DNA of 64,000 bases from Anastrepha obliqua (GCF_027943255.1 NC_072895.1:33888001-33952000), one strand, 5' to 3'; counted from the stretch's first letter, positions 32,242 to 44,110 are shown. Numbers and translations are program-made. The notes: generated by a model from the sequence alone, not told the origin.

Positions 32242-34077
32242 GGTTAGGTTAGGTTTGGCAGCCGCATCGCACATAGAGACAACGATGCCACTTAGACCAC
32301 GAAATGGGTCCGTTGTGAGCCGCGGAGGCTGGGCTACATTTCCCTCTCCATATTGAACCATCCAGAGCTTTTGACAAGCGTAAAATGTATAGATTATATA
32401 TATTCGTTAAGAAGTAGGATTTTAAAAATCGCTTCCTGCTTCTGGCTAGAGCTGGGCATGTACAAAAAAGGTGCTGAATTGTTTCCAACTCCTCCTCATT
32501 CCTGCAACTACGACAGAAATCATGCGTGTAAACGCCTAATCTCCTTGCATGATTTCCTATGAGACAATGTCCTGTGAGGGCCCCTACTAAGGTCCTAATT
32601 TGAAGTCTACTCAATTTTATAATACTCTTGGACAGACGCAGATTTAGCCTTGGCCATGTTTGCCTAGCAATTTCACAGGTGTTAACACTAGTCCATCTTT
32701 GATATGCAGAACTGATTAGTGCGTCCTTAATGAGAAGCTGACAAGTTGCGAGAGGTATCTCCATAAAATTAGTTATGTCTGGCATACAGGTAACATCTCT
32801 TGCAAGTTGGTCTGCCCTACAGTTCCCTGGTATATCTCGGTTGCCTGAAACCCAGCATACGATTATACGATATTGTTTGGCCATCTCATTTAGAGATTGC
32901 CGACAACGTAAGACACTCCTTGATGTTGTTTGGAATGCATCCAGGGCTCGTAGGGCAGCTTGGCTGTGTGATATAATGCAGATATCCGTTGATGATATTC
33001 TGTTTATCTTTAACTATTTGAAGGCTTCATGAATAGCGTTTATTTCCGCTTGAAAAACACTAAAGTGATCCGGTAGTTAAAGGATTCACTAATAGAAAGC
33101 TCTTCGCAAAATAACCCTGATCCTATACCGGTGTCCATTTTAGATCCGTCCGTGTAGATCTTAACGGGTGTGTTGGGTATTCGATCTTCTTCAAGCCATT
33201 CCAGTGTGGAAGGGAGTTTCATTAGGAAATTCCTTTCGAAGCAGAGAAGGGGAGGGTGATAATCACAATCACTGGGTATATCCGTGTAGGGGTTTAAGTT
33301 GGTTGAATGTCCATGTGTGGCAGTCCTCCATTGTGAGCTCGTTTTGAGCCTTAAAGCGGAGCAGGCCGCTGAGTATTTGCAGAAGAGATCTAGGGGTGGC
33401 AGATGTAGCATGATGTCCAAAGCCATGGATGACGTGGTTTTCATGACGCCACATATTGCTAGTTCCGCTGATCTCTGCACCTTATTCAATAAATTAGAAT
33501 AGGTTTTTTTCTACATAGTACATCACCAGACAACATTTCCATATAGAAGAATGGGTCTGACGACAGCAGTGTAATGCCAATGAGTTGTGTTTTGTCTGGG
33601 ACTCCTAGGCCACACTTTTCTGCCCACCTAGAAAGTATGTCTAGAGCATTTTGATTTAGGTCTCTTAATGTAGATACAAATTTACCGGAGACAGCGATAA
33701 CAACATCATCGGCATAAGCTATCACCTTACAGCCCACCGATTCCAGTATTAACAGAAGTTTATTTACAACTGCGTTCCATAAAAACGGTGAGAGGACTCC
33801 CCCTTGCGGTGTACCTCTACTTACCAATCTCCTGAGCACTGATTCTCCTAGTTTCGCTTCAATGATTCTGCTTTTTAGCATTTTGCCAATGAAGCCTACC
33901 AAGCCCGGTTCTACCCCAAGATCAGTGAGTGCTGCAGTAATTGCCCCCGACATTGTTAAAGGCCCCTTCAATATCAAGGAAAGCGCCTAAAGCAAATTCC
34001 TGTTTGTGCAGTGAACTCTCTGCCGTGTAAATAAGGTTATGTAGAGCTGTCTCTACCGATTTCCCTTTGGTGTAGGT
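32242..34077 (-). mobile_element. 5'-truncated RNase H LINE with 15-bp target duplication
   Basis: The identical 15-mer CACCCAGTGACCTTA stands at 32227-32241 and 34078-34092. On - the insert ends in a (CCTAA)n tail (GGTTAGGTTAGG on +). Its frames give LGAFLDIEGAFNN, then RT motifs SRGTPQGGVLSPFLW and VIAYADDVVIAVSG (33977-33486), and RNase H with KIYTDGSKMDTGIGSG (33489-33040). A second segment (32884-32249) has VCWVSGNRDIPGNCRADQLA, LVGALTGHCLIGNHARRLGV and FCRSCRNEEELETIQHLFCT. One or two frameshifts separate them. YADD is intact. Its clade appears to be in the R1/I/LOA group. Confidence 0.9.
33486..33977 (-). pseudogene. LINE reverse transcriptase palm
   Basis: A 163-codon frame of the LINE above. 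It carries the RT block SRGTPQGGVLSP and the catalytic AYADDVV, followed by thumb-like LDILSRWAEKCGLGV and the IGIT block. The frame is lost at 33489 where RNase H continues in another frame, and the element is 5'-truncated, so no endonuclease or ORF1 is present. It acts only as a record of the retrotransposon. Confidence 0.8.
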
Positions 34078-34500
34078 CACCCAGTGACCTTAATCGTCTA
34101 GCTGCCAAACCCCGACATATTCAGTGCTCAACAGTATTCTTCTCTGAAAGATCACCACAGCTACTGCAATGCGGTTTAAATGGCAAACCTAGCTTTTCCG
34201 CGTGTGTGCCGAACATACAATGACCGATAAACATAGCTACGAGTTTGAACAATTGAACGACGTGGAGTCCCGAGGGCTTTCTGCGTACTGCGTCTACTGT
34301 ACCGGGCCAAAGGGTTTCCGAAATAGTACACGAAGAAATGGAACTCCATCTTCTCTGCGCTTTCTTGAGAAATAAGGTGTGCCATTCCCTTCTACCAACA
34401 GTCAGGTTGATGTCGATGAGCTGGTAGAAGGTCTCTGAGACCAATGCAGTTTCCTTCCTGGCAATCTCATCAGTAGATCAGAAAAATGTTACCTGGAGAC

Positions 34501-37229
34501 GCAGGTTGACATTCTGCATCAGGAACGAACCAGATAAGAAATAAACTCACAATTTTTTATGATTAAGCAATTTTACTGAGTTGCTAACAACGCTACTTTT
34601 TTATGTTTTTTTTGTTTTTGTTGATTGAAATGTTATAAATTCGTAAATATAATATCATACATTTCATTCAATTGCCCAAAATATAGTTACAACTGTCAAG
34701 TAATATTTTTATATTAATTAAAATGTGACAGTATTTACAAGAAATTCTAAAATAGGGGGTAGAAATTTACATCTCTTAGCCACCCGGTCAAATTTTTGGA
34801 ACAAAATTATGAGGTTTCTTCCGTTTAAGTAGTCGCCAAGTCTCTAAGTGGGTATGTTTTTTGAACCTTTCGGTATGAGCTGAAACACGGTTTTCGCAAT
34901 ATAGCAGGTTTAGTTTGTTTATGAGAGGCATAAATAAGGCAAGCGTTTTGCGCGTTCGGCGATTTTCTGCTATCGAAAAAAATAGATCAAAGAAACTGCA
35001 TCAGATTTTATGTAAGCAATAGAATTAGGTGCTCAAAAACACTTGAAATGTAGACAGTGGTATACGGTGAGAGAGAGAGAGAGAAACTCTTACAATTGGT
35101 ACAAGCAACAGAAGGTACTTCTTTTCGGACTTTTGGTTCACCACCGGCGTTTTAATTATCTACTCCCACATTATTAAAATTCGAGAGCACGAAAAATTTT
35201 ATTTATGAATTGTTTCGTATTTTCAGCACCTCTTTTAACAGAAATAAAGTTCAATCTGTTGCCGACCGCAGAAAATTTGCTTCCCAAGGCAGCTGTTTAT
35301 GATACCCATATTTGTTAAATTTACCACTGACTACACCTCGAATTTTTAGCTATGATAATTATTGAACAAATAATTGTTATAAAATCTACTTCTACTGGAA
35401 CCTTTGCAAAATTAATGAATTTTAAAGACAAACATTATCTTAACAAAAAACTCCAGCGCGCTAATCAAAGCGAACATTTTTTATCAAATTCTGCTTGAAC
35501 AAGGAGAACCAAATTACATTACTAAAATTTCCGACATACGACGTACATAAACACATACATGGATTATTTCAATACTCCCACAATATGGCACCAAGTGTAA
35601 AGCAAACTTTTTTGTTTTGCGATAATTGCCAAATCAACTAGACTCCTGGCTTAATTTATTTAATTGTCGTCCACAGCATTCCCATGCATATTTAGTTACG
35701 TATACGCAGCGTAGCCCCCACAACCAACATTTAAAATTGGAAATGTGCGCAGATTTAATTAAGCGAGACAAAATAAGGACCTAAAGCCATTGCATATTAC
35801 TGAATTAAATTACTACTTGCCACTTAGTAATTTTTGCGAAAGAAATACGAGTAACAAAAAGCAATTTAAGCACTTCGAGACTCTTAAAAGGGGAGAAATG
35901 TCAGCCTGTGGCCAACTTGCAGCAGAGAGAAATCTTAAAATTATTTTCACATAATTATATGTGGCATGCGTCAACAACTTATGTCATTAGCTGTACAAAG
36001 GAGTATTTACGCCAGTTAATTGTTGTAGTTGCAAGTATCAATTTTCTTTACCCAAAAATTTTACTAATCAGCAACTTTGAAATTGGACATGTAAAAAGGA
36101 TTTTACATACAAATATTTGGCATACCTACTTTTGGTAGTATTCGGGTATTAAGAACTTGGAGCAGTTAAGAAGTGAGAAGTGAGTGGGATAAAGGAATAA
36201 ATAAGTCTCTGATGGCTTAAAGTATGACGGGAATGCGAGACGGTTTGCTGAATTCGTGTAATATTTCAAAGCGAGCAGAGAAAGTGTAAATGAAAAAGTT
36301 TTGAGTTGAAAGCAAAGAAAAAAATATTTAATTGTGGTTTTTTACTTATTTATAACCAAAGTGAAGCAGTGGAATAAGAAGCGCAGTGAACTCAGTGAAA
36401 GTGGCAATGAATAACAAATGATTACCACAATTACACACCAGCTGTTCATATACTCGCTTGGAAGTGCAAATGTGTGGAACGGCCTTGGCGTGTCAGCAGC
36501 CTAATAATGACCAATGGGCAGACAAAAAGCAATAAATCGTTCGCTTTTGTGGCCATAAATAGCGGATAAGTGAATGTTGAAATTTTACGTTTTCCATCCA
36601 TTGCCTCCAGTGTGAAAGTAAAGTATTGTAAAAATTAATTTGGGTTGTGCTATAAAAATAAAATGCGTGGCGTAAAAGGAGAAAGTTACAATGAGGCCCA
36701 AAGGCCATAATAATTTTTCACCGAGGCAAGATGCAACACAAGCGAACTTTAATGCATAAAAGCAAATATGTTTGTATGTTAATTTGCATTAAAAATTGTA
36801 TTTAAAAAGGTGAGTAATTTTTTTAAAGAATCGATGAATTATTGCGGGTTGTAAGTAGTCGTACATAATTACGTGCATATTTATGAAAGTGGAAGTGTGG
36901 GTCAGTCATAATGTTTTTCTCCTTTATCGCTTGATTAATATTTCTTCACGCAAATGGTTCATGAATTTTAAGCAATTCTAAGCATTTAAAGCTCTCAAAT
37001 TAAAGTGAACAGCCCTGCATTTCAATTCCATTTGCCCCTTTGCAAAAGTCAGCGGTTGTAACGCAATTTAGGTCATAACAAAAACGTGAGAATAGAAAGT
37101 TATAAGATAGCCAAATATTGTATTAAGTGGGAGCTGCTCCGTAATGAGATGGGAATAGTAAGTAATGGCGATACGAAAGGAAAATGCACCACAAGAACAA
37201 TTTGTTGTCTCTTTTCTAGCAAATCGTTT
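34501..37229. other. Intergenic spacer, no gene recognised
   Basis: The longest repeat-poor stretch in the window (2.7 kb). There is a (GA)n run near 35070. Frames at 35908-36138 (+) and 36493-36708 (-) show no family motif and no convincing splice sites. Nothing else was recognised. Confidence 0.4.
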
Positions 37230-37401
37230 ACAATTTGGTTCACTTAGTAGTTAGACCAGCTCTCTACTATGGTATTGTAATATAGTGGAATGTCCTTGAG
37301 AAGGGCGTTAACGTAAACAGGTTGTCAAGGTTCAAAGATTAGCATCTGTTCTCATAACCGGTGGAATGTCACCCACGCCATCGAAAGCATTATATGCGGC
37401 A

Positions 37402-38048
37402 TTAAGGGGTTATATACTGTTAGAAGGCCGAAAAAGGCGAATTTTCCAGAATTTTTTCAATATTTTGAGACTTAGTATTGGTAAAAATATTTATTTGGAA
37501 AGGAGCTACAGCTAATCTCCGGGAGCTCGTCTCAAACACGACGTTTTGCGGTGATCAGTATATCTCTGAACTGAATCCTCTGAATTTAAAAAACCAAACC
37601 GATTTCGTCAAAGTAATGTTATATCGAAGGAATAAGCAAAATAAATTCTTTTGACAAAATAGCGGTTTCTCAAAAAAAAAATCGAGTTTGTACGAAATTT
37701 CGGCCTTAAATTGTTTATAGAAAAAAATGTGTATCGGTGAGAAAAAATCGTTGATTAATTACTCAAAAATATATTTAAGAAGATCGTGTTAAAATTTGAG
37801 AGTAATCGGCTTAGACGTTTTCTAGTAGTGTTGGTCACCGACTTTGAAAACACCATTTTGAGAAAAACGCATTTAGAGTTTGAAAAGCACTTTGAAGCAC
37901 TCTGAAACGCCTTTTCAAATGTACCTGCATGTACCTTCAAAAATATTCACCGGAAGGATATTAGATTTTCTGTGTGTATTCTTAAATATATGTACATTAA
38001 GAAAAATAATCGATTTTTTTTAAATTCTAACTGTATATAACCCCTTAA
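37402..38048. mobile_element. TTAA-flanked inverted-repeat element, 639-bp body
   Basis: TTAA at 37402-37405 and 38045-38048. Ends: GGGGTTATATACTGTTAG on the left, and CTAACTGTATATAACCCC on the right, nearly perfect inverted repeats. Removing the body and one TTAA restores the LINE reading frame (GCG GCA TTA AAC TAT CTT, A-A-L-N-Y-L), which shows exactly one TTAA was duplicated. The interior matches the right half of the element at 25272; there is no coding frame. Confidence 0.92.
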
Positions 38049-38272
38049 ACTATCTTCCAGTAGATCTGCAAGCAACAATGCTTAACACTCGACGTAAGTA
38101 GTTAAATATGGACTACTGCCACGGTAAAGTCCCAGCTGGCATTTATCATTACAACGTGCACGACCCCGTGCCCTCGACGGAACAGTGGGAACGGGACGTT
38201 ATACTCGTAAAACAGAGCATGTTCATCCATGTATACACAGATGGCTTAAAGCTCGAGGGCAGGGTGGGCGGA

Positions 38273-38365
38273 GGTGTTGTTGTTGTTGTTGTTGTAGTGG
38301 TTGAGTATTCCTGCTGAAATATTCGCGGATGTGTATATTCCGAATGTCTGGGAATCTCCTCCAGC
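38273..38365 (+). repeat. (GTT)n-GTAG-led short insertion in LINE RNase H
   Basis: After VYTDGLKLEGRVGGG the LINE frame is interrupted by GTTGTTGTTGTTGTTGTAGTGG and about 70 bp of unrelated sequence. The RNase H frame resumes at GGCTTCCAGACTACTGTAGT (RLPDYCSV). The boundaries are approximate. It starts like the element at 23404 but the bodies differ. Confidence 0.5.
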
Positions 38366-39110
38366 TTTTGGCTTCCAGACTACTGTAGTGTCTTTTAGGC
38401 TGAACTGCCGTGACACTGATACAGGATGATGCGATATCTGCATATTCACTGATAGTAAGAGGGCGAGAAAATCCCTCATAAGCCAGTCAATAACCTCCGA
38501 GTTAGCCATGAAATGCCACACATCTCTTAACGAGATGGTTGAATCATTCCTCCTAAAGGCAACATGGGCTCCTGGCCATTGTGACAATGAGGGTAAATAC
38601 AGAGCCGATTAACTAGCGAAACTCAGCAGTAAATTGACCGATGAGTACATAAGCAATGATATAAGCATACCCTTGCAAGCATGTAATCCTTTTATCCTTG
38701 AGGAAATCGTAAAAGGAAATCCAGCGAATGAAAGACGGCGTAATGAAACCATTTGCAGAATCGTCTGACAATTGTGGCCGACTCTTAATGCTAAACGCAC
38801 AGGGTCTCTGCTAAGACGAAATAAGCACAGTGTTAAACAGAAGTTGTCTAGATGAGTCATCTCGCACCTTCTATGCCATTGTGCTGCTCTAGCCAGACGT
38901 ACATTTACCATTTTAAGTAGACAATTACTTAATGAATTGGAAGTTCTTAGTTCTGTGGAAATCAGGGATCTTCTAAAATGTTTGGAAAGTACACACTGGT
39001 TTTAGGAGATATAAAGACAAGTTCCCCATGCGGCATCACAATGGCCTATGAGCCTGTAGGTGTCTCACAGTGAACAACCGCTTCAATCTAACCTAACCTA
39101 ACTTAAACTA

Positions 39111-39621
39111 AGCCATAGATAAGTCGCCTTCGATGACTGTCCAGGATTTCCTTCACTTCTAAAACTTCCTTTTTTGAAGAGTTGATCCAATATTATACAT
39201 ATCCGTGGCAGGGCTCGTTCTTCATAGGGAAATACTCGTTTTACCACTACTTTTAAAATACCTGCATAAAATAGTTTCTTTTATTTCAGTTTCTTTGAAC
39301 ACCTAACAAATATCCCATATTGCCTGAAAGCCTCCTTGACTGAAAAAGTATCAGAAAGTATTAAGTAAGCATTAAATAAATTCATATAATTTTATAAGCC
39401 TAAGTATTCGAATATATTGTGAGAATATGATGTGGGGAGCATATCGAAACTTTTATTTGGCGATTTTTATCGCGATTCCGAATTGCTTCGCAAGGCACTC
39501 AGAAACAGTCATACGATTTTTTATTTCAACAACCAGAGTGTATACTAATCAGCAATGAACCAGTCTGCGGAAAGTGATTCTTACTCTATCTGCTGGTATT
39601 TTACAAGCCATAGTTGCGAAA
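39111..39621. other. Intergenic spacer, nothing recognised
   Basis: Between a LINE tail and the Helitron start at TC 39622. No signal was recognised. Confidence 0.35.
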
Positions 39622-41270
39622 TCTATACTAATATTATAAAGAGGAAAACTTTGTTTGTTTGTTTGTTTGTTGGTTTGATTGTAATGAATAGGCTCAAAAA
39701 CTACTGGACCGATTTTAAAAATTCTTTCACCATTCGAAAGCTACATCATCCACGAGTAACATGGATTATATTTTATTTTGGAAATAGGGCTCGAGATATA
39801 GGTCAAAACGTGGACCCGGGTAACCTTCGGATGTGTATGTACAATATGGGTATCAAATGGAAGCTGTTGGTGAATGCTTTAGTCCAGAGTATTTTTCATG
39901 CCGCTCCGTGACTAGGGTCTCGAGATAGAGACCAAAACGTGGACCCTAGAATGTGTTTGTACAATATGGATATCAAATTGAAGCTGTTGGTGAATGCTTT
40001 AGTACAGAGTATTTTTCATGCCGCTCCGTGACTGGGGTCTCGAGATATAGGTCAAAACGTGGACCCGGGTAACCTTTGGTTGTGTATGTACAATATGGGT
40101 ATCAAATGAAAGCTGTTGATAAGTGCTTTAATACGGGGTAATTTTCATACCTATTGATGACTAGGGTCTGGAAATATATGCCAAAACGTGAACCCGCCAT
40201 GTCTTTGCACCGAATTAAACCAAACATACACACATTGTTAAGGAGGTATTCAAGATGGTTTCCGTATGGTTCGGATACCTATTGGTAGATAGGGTCTCGA
40301 GATATAGGTCAAAACGTGGACCCGGGTAACCTTCGGATGTGTATGTACAATATGGGTATCAAATGGAAGCTGTTGGTGAATGCTATAGTTCAGAGTATTT
40401 CCATCCGCTCCGTGACTAGGGTTTCGAGATAGAGAACAAAACGTGGACCCTAGAATGTGTTTGTACAATATGGATATCAAATGAAAGCTGTTGAGAAGTG
40501 CTTTAATACGGGGTAATTTTCATACCTATTGATGACCAGGGTCTCGAAATATATGCCAAAACGTGGACCCGCCGTGTCTTTGAACCGAATTAAACCAAAC
40601 TTACACACATTGTTAAGTAGGTATTGAAGATGATTTCCGTATAATTTGAATACCTATTGGTAGATAGGGTCTCGAGATATAGGTCAAAACGTGGACCCGG
40701 GTAACCTTCGGACGTGTATGTACAATATGAGTATCAAATGAAAGTGCTTTAATACGGGGTAATTTTCATACCTATTGATGACTAGGGTCTCGAAATATAT
40801 GCCAAAACGTGGACCCACCGTGTCTTTGCACCGAATTAAACCAAACTTACGCACATTATTAAGTAAGTATTGAAAATGGGTTTCGTAAGGTTTGGTTGTA
40901 ATTCGGAGCACTGGCAACGGGTACAGCGTTCTTTTGAACCAGCCATAACGTCGCTTACTTTTTTAACGCTTGGGGCGGAACTGAACTGTCAAATTGACAG
41001 TGTGAGTTCCAATGTGTCAATATTTCTTTCTGATTTGGATGCCATAAGGAAAAAACGTAAGTGCAACATGTAAAAATTGTTTGTGAATTTGTTTGGAGTG
41101 GATTTTGGAACAGTGAATAATTTCTTACGAAATTTGAGAATTTAATGTGAAATCAGAATGAAATTATGTGTTCGTGGAAAAAAAATTTTTTTCGTTTTTT
41201 TTTTGGAAAATTTAAATGGATAATGCTTAAAAAAGCTCCAATGCTTAATAAAACATATAAATTGAAACAA
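39622..41270 (+). mobile_element. Second Helitron copy, 3'-truncated, expanded satellite
   Basis: Starts TCTATACTAATATTATAAAG with preceding A, (GTTT)n and the ACTACTGGACCGATTTTAAA block, exactly as at 7933. The internal satellite has nine AAAACGTGGACCC-type subunits (about 39802 to 40810), and one ~120-bp unit is shortened near 40740. Similarity with copy 1 stops near 41265 after ACATATAAATTGAAAC, with no hairpin or CTAG end. About 130 bp after the start, sequence present in copy 1 is missing here (GAAATAGGGCTCGAGATATA joins early). Confidence 0.83.
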
Positions 41271-41695
41271 AAGTACTTTTCCCACTTAAGTGAAGTGAAA
41301 AGTATACAAACGATTCTCTGACATTGCGTGCATCCTTTGACTGTAACTTTGATATTTTTAAGCTTTGTCACGAAGAAACTTGCTTATTCCACACTCATTT
41401 TAGCGAACCACCTTAGATTTCGTTTCCGGAGTGAAGGCAGCAGCCGTGACTTTCTATTTCGAGAATTTCAAGCATGACTGCGCATTGATTGCTCATGTTT
41501 ATTCCCGTTGCTTAAATAATGCGTGTGTGTGTGTGTACGTGCATATATTCGATTTTTTATTCAACACTTGACTGAATGGAAAACTTTTCAATATTACATA
41601 TGTGCTTATAAATGTATGTACATTCTTGTGTGTACTAAGTAAACAAGCTAATATACGACGATGTGCACTCCACTGCCACTCAAAATATAAAAATG
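41271..41695. other. Spacer with (GT)n microsatellite
   Basis: Non-repeat sequence with a short (GT)n run near 41522. No gene was recognised, but it may hold the 3' flank of the candidate small gene on -. Confidence 0.35.
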
Positions 41696-41905
41696 CTAAT
41701 TTATTGTTCTAGAAAGTTTTCTCACGCGTGAGTACGTCACATCAGTACAATTGTCTATGGGAAATGCTAATCTAGTCCACACACTTGCAGGTGCTGAACT
41801 GTTGACGAATAAATGTATAATTTCAGCTATTTTATGATGCGGCATTGCTTTTTTGAAACGCTCCAAATCTAACTGACGCTTTTCTATCGAAGTACTCGGT
41901 CGCAT
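41696..41905 (-). CDS. Candidate small-protein exon, unknown function
   Basis: On - an open frame from ATG 41905 gives 69 residues, MRPSTSIEKRQLDLERFKKA, MPHHKIAEIIHLFVNSSAPA, SVWTRLAFPIDNCTDVTYSR, VRKLSRTIN, stop at 41696-41698. The composition is unlike the AT-driven chance frames nearby: balanced codons, amphipathic basic helices, no repeats. It lies outside every element I can delimit. A possible first exon is 42040-42087. No family was recognised. It may instead be a single-exon gene or a chance frame. Confidence 0.35.
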   Translation of the reverse strand: MRPSTSIEKRQLDLERFKKAMPHHKIAEIIHLFVNSSAPASVWTRLAFPIDNCTDVTYSRVRKLSRTIN

Positions 41906-42039
41906 GGTTAAAAACAAACACAAGCGTGCATAAAATTTGATATTGCTTTATATTAAGCTCACTTTACAGACTCTCGCATGCAAAAAATACAATTTCGTTT
42001 GCGGAAACTTGCGCCGGATATAATGGTGCTCACACTCAC

Positions 42040-42087
42040 CAACTTAAACGTGCGCCCATACGCCCGTATCAGCTGACACGACGACAT
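42040..42087 (-). CDS. Candidate first exon of the small - strand gene
   Basis: On -, ATG (42087-42085) is followed by 16 codons, MSSCQLIRAYGRTFKL, ending at a consensus donor TTG|GTGAGT. The peptide is basic with hydroxylated residues and no acidic ones, like a mitochondrial presequence. The downstream exon's acceptor with matching phase was not identified with certainty, so the link to 41696-41905 is tentative. Confidence 0.25.
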
Positions 42088-42289
42088 TTTCGCAAAAATA
42101 TCATAATATTAAGATAAAGAACACTTTACAAAAAAATCGTATCTTCATCAAATATGGTGTGAGTGACGGCATGTATTTCGCTCTAGCACCACCTAGTGCA
42201 TCCACTTTTACTAAGGTAATTTTTGCTTGGAGGATGGTTCCATATGTAGAAGTCCACGCAAGTGGGGGAAAGTTACTGATCGCCATTCA

Positions 42290-44110
42290 CTTGGGAATGG
42301 CCAGCACACAACTCCCGGTATTAGCCCAAGTATACTCTGGGTAACCCGTTCGGGAGTGAGCTAACATGAGAAGGCGAAACATTTCAGGATAGCTGGTTGT
42401 GCGCTGAGTTTGGGACCCGCCACTTAAAGCCTCGAATGAGGACTTCCAACACTGATGACGACTCCTGCAAACGAACTAAGGACTACGATTTGAGGGCAAG
42501 CACCTGGGATGTCCGGTCCCTTAATGGAGAAGGTGCCTCTGCCCGGCTGGTTGATGTCCTCGTGAGAGTAAAGGCTGACATCAGTACTATCCAAGATATG
42601 CGATGGACAGGGCAAGGCAAGAAAACCATAGGACCTTGCGACGTCTACTACAGCTGCCATGTAAAGGAGCGCAAATTCGGTGTCGGATTTGTTGTGGGAG
42701 AGCGACAGAACAAAGACGGCGATCTGGTGATTGACATCCAGAGCATACTTAAATTATGGAGTGAACACTTCTCGAACCTATTGAATAGTGACAGCTGCGT
42801 GTGTCACAGAGAATGTGAAGATCCCGATACCCCAATCGTTGACGACGAAACTGTCGTTCCGCTACCCGACCATGACGAGGTGAGAATAGCGATAATGCGG
42901 CCAAAGACCAAGGAATTTAAGTGTGCTCTGCCCAATCCCTAAGAAGGGCGATCCTGCAATCTGTACCAATTACTGCGGGATTAGTCTTCTAATATCGCCT
43001 ATAAAGTTCTAGCGAGGGTATTGTGTGAAAGGCTGAAGTCCACCGTCAACCAAGTGATTGGACCTTATCAGTGTGGCTTTAGACCTGGAAAGTCTACCAT
43101 CGACCAAATATTCTCAATACGCCAAATCTTGGAAAAGACCCATGAAAGGAGAATCGACACACACCACCTTTTCGTCGACTTCAAAGCTGCATTCGACAGT
43201 ACGAAAAGGAGTTTCCTGTATACCGCGATGTCTGAATTTGGTATCTCCGCAAAACTAACACGGCTATGCAAGATGACGTTGCTCAACACCAGCAGCGCCG
43301 TCAGAGTTGGGAAAGACCACTCCGAGCTGTTTGATACCAAACGAAGTTTCAGACAGGGTGACTCGCTGTCATGTGACTTCTTTATCCTGATGTTGGAGAG
43401 CATCGTACGAGCCGCAGAACTTAATCGCTCAGGCACAATTTTTTGTGGCGTATGCCGATGATATTGACATCATCGGCCTTAACAACCGCGCTGTTAGTTC
43501 TGCCTTCTCCAAACTGGATAAAGAAGCAAAGCAAATGAGTCTGGTGGTGAACGAGGACAAAACGAAGTACCTCCTGTCGTTAAAAAAACAGTCGGTGCAC
43601 TCGCGTATCGGGACCCACGTCACTGTGGACAGCTATGATTTCGAGGTTGTAAAAGACTTCGTTTATTTAGGAACCAGCATTAATACCGATAACAATGTCA
43701 GCCCTGAAATCCAACGTAGAATCTCTCTTGCCAACAAGTGCTACTTTGGACTAAGTAGACAATTGAGTAGTAAAGTCCTCTCACGACGAACAAAATCAAC
43801 ACTCTACAAGACTCTCACCATGCCTGTCCTAACGTATGGCGCAGAAGCGTGGAGGATGACAACATCCGATGGAGCAACGCTTGGAGTGTTTGAGAGAAAG
43901 ATTCTGCGGATGATTTTTGGATTTTTGCACGTTGGCAACAGCGAATATCGCAGGCGATGGAACGATGAAAAGAAGAATTTTCGCTCGCGTGACTCGTATT
44001 TCGTACCACAAATACAACCGCTCCAAATATCCGGTCCTCAGTGCTACCAAGCCGGCCCAAAAAAGACCATAAATAGTGGATCAAAATTGTATGGCGAATG
44101 AGCGGACCTA
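42290..44110 (+). mobile_element. RTE-like LINE, nearly full length but broken
   Basis: A 5' leader (about 42290-42420) leads into 42397-42942, which holds the start of an endonuclease domain (LRASTWDVRSLNGEGASARL, IQDMRWTGQGKK). The endonuclease is cut short by a deletion at FVVGERQ and fuses to the RT linker NKDGDLVIDIQSILKLWSEH. RT follows in 43021-43461 (GPYQCGFRPGKSTIDQIFSI, FVDFKAAFDS, SFRQGDSLSCDFF) and, after a one-base shift near 43440, 43445-44101 (AYADDIDIIG, VKDFVYLGTSINTDNNVSPE, AEAWRMTTSDGATLGVFERK). YADD is intact. The 3' end beyond 44101 is not defined. Confidence 0.85.
43445..44101 (+). pseudogene. RTE-like reverse transcriptase, C-terminal half
   Basis: 218 codons open, starting at the catalytic AYADDIDIIG and running through thumb and the conserved FVYLGTSINTDNNVSPEIQR, RISLANKCYFGLSRQL and LYKTLTMPVLTYGAEAW blocks. 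It is the longest uninterrupted LINE frame in the window. A T-rich insertion near 43440 separates it from the upstream RT half (43021-43461). The last 50 residues lose similarity, indicating another shift near 43930. Confidence 0.8.

Larger units (their letters stand above)
31961..34500 (-). mobile_element. Older LINE relic, split by a younger LINE at 32242-34077
   Basis: On -, 34444-34121 reads INLTVGRREWHTLFLKKAQR, FIGHCMFGTHAEKLGLPFKP and HCSSCGDLSEKNTVEH, the post-RNase H zinc region. Joining across the younger insert (34093 to 32226), the frame reads AARRLRSLGAPFFDSLVNCA and continues to about 32160. The residue order is typical for the C-terminus of RNase H-bearing LINEs. The left boundary (3' UTR) is a guess. 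Confidence 0.72.
37230..39110 (+). mobile_element. LINE relic interrupted by two elements, (CCTAA) tail
   Basis: The frame around 37240-37400 gives VVRPALYYGIV, VNVNRLSRF.., KVQRLASVLITGGMSPTPSK and ALYAAL, then resumes after a TTAA element at 38049 with NYLPVDLQATMLNTR. RNase H follows (FIHVYTDGLKLEGRVGGG), is broken by a (GTT)n element, and continues FRLPDYCSVF.AEL, LLKATWAPGHCDNEGKYRAD. The C-terminal segment includes HLLCHCAALARRTFTIL and IRDLLKCLESTHWF. The 3' end has CTAACCTAACCTAAC, the same tail type as the LINE at 32242. Many stops: old copy. Confidence 0.82.
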
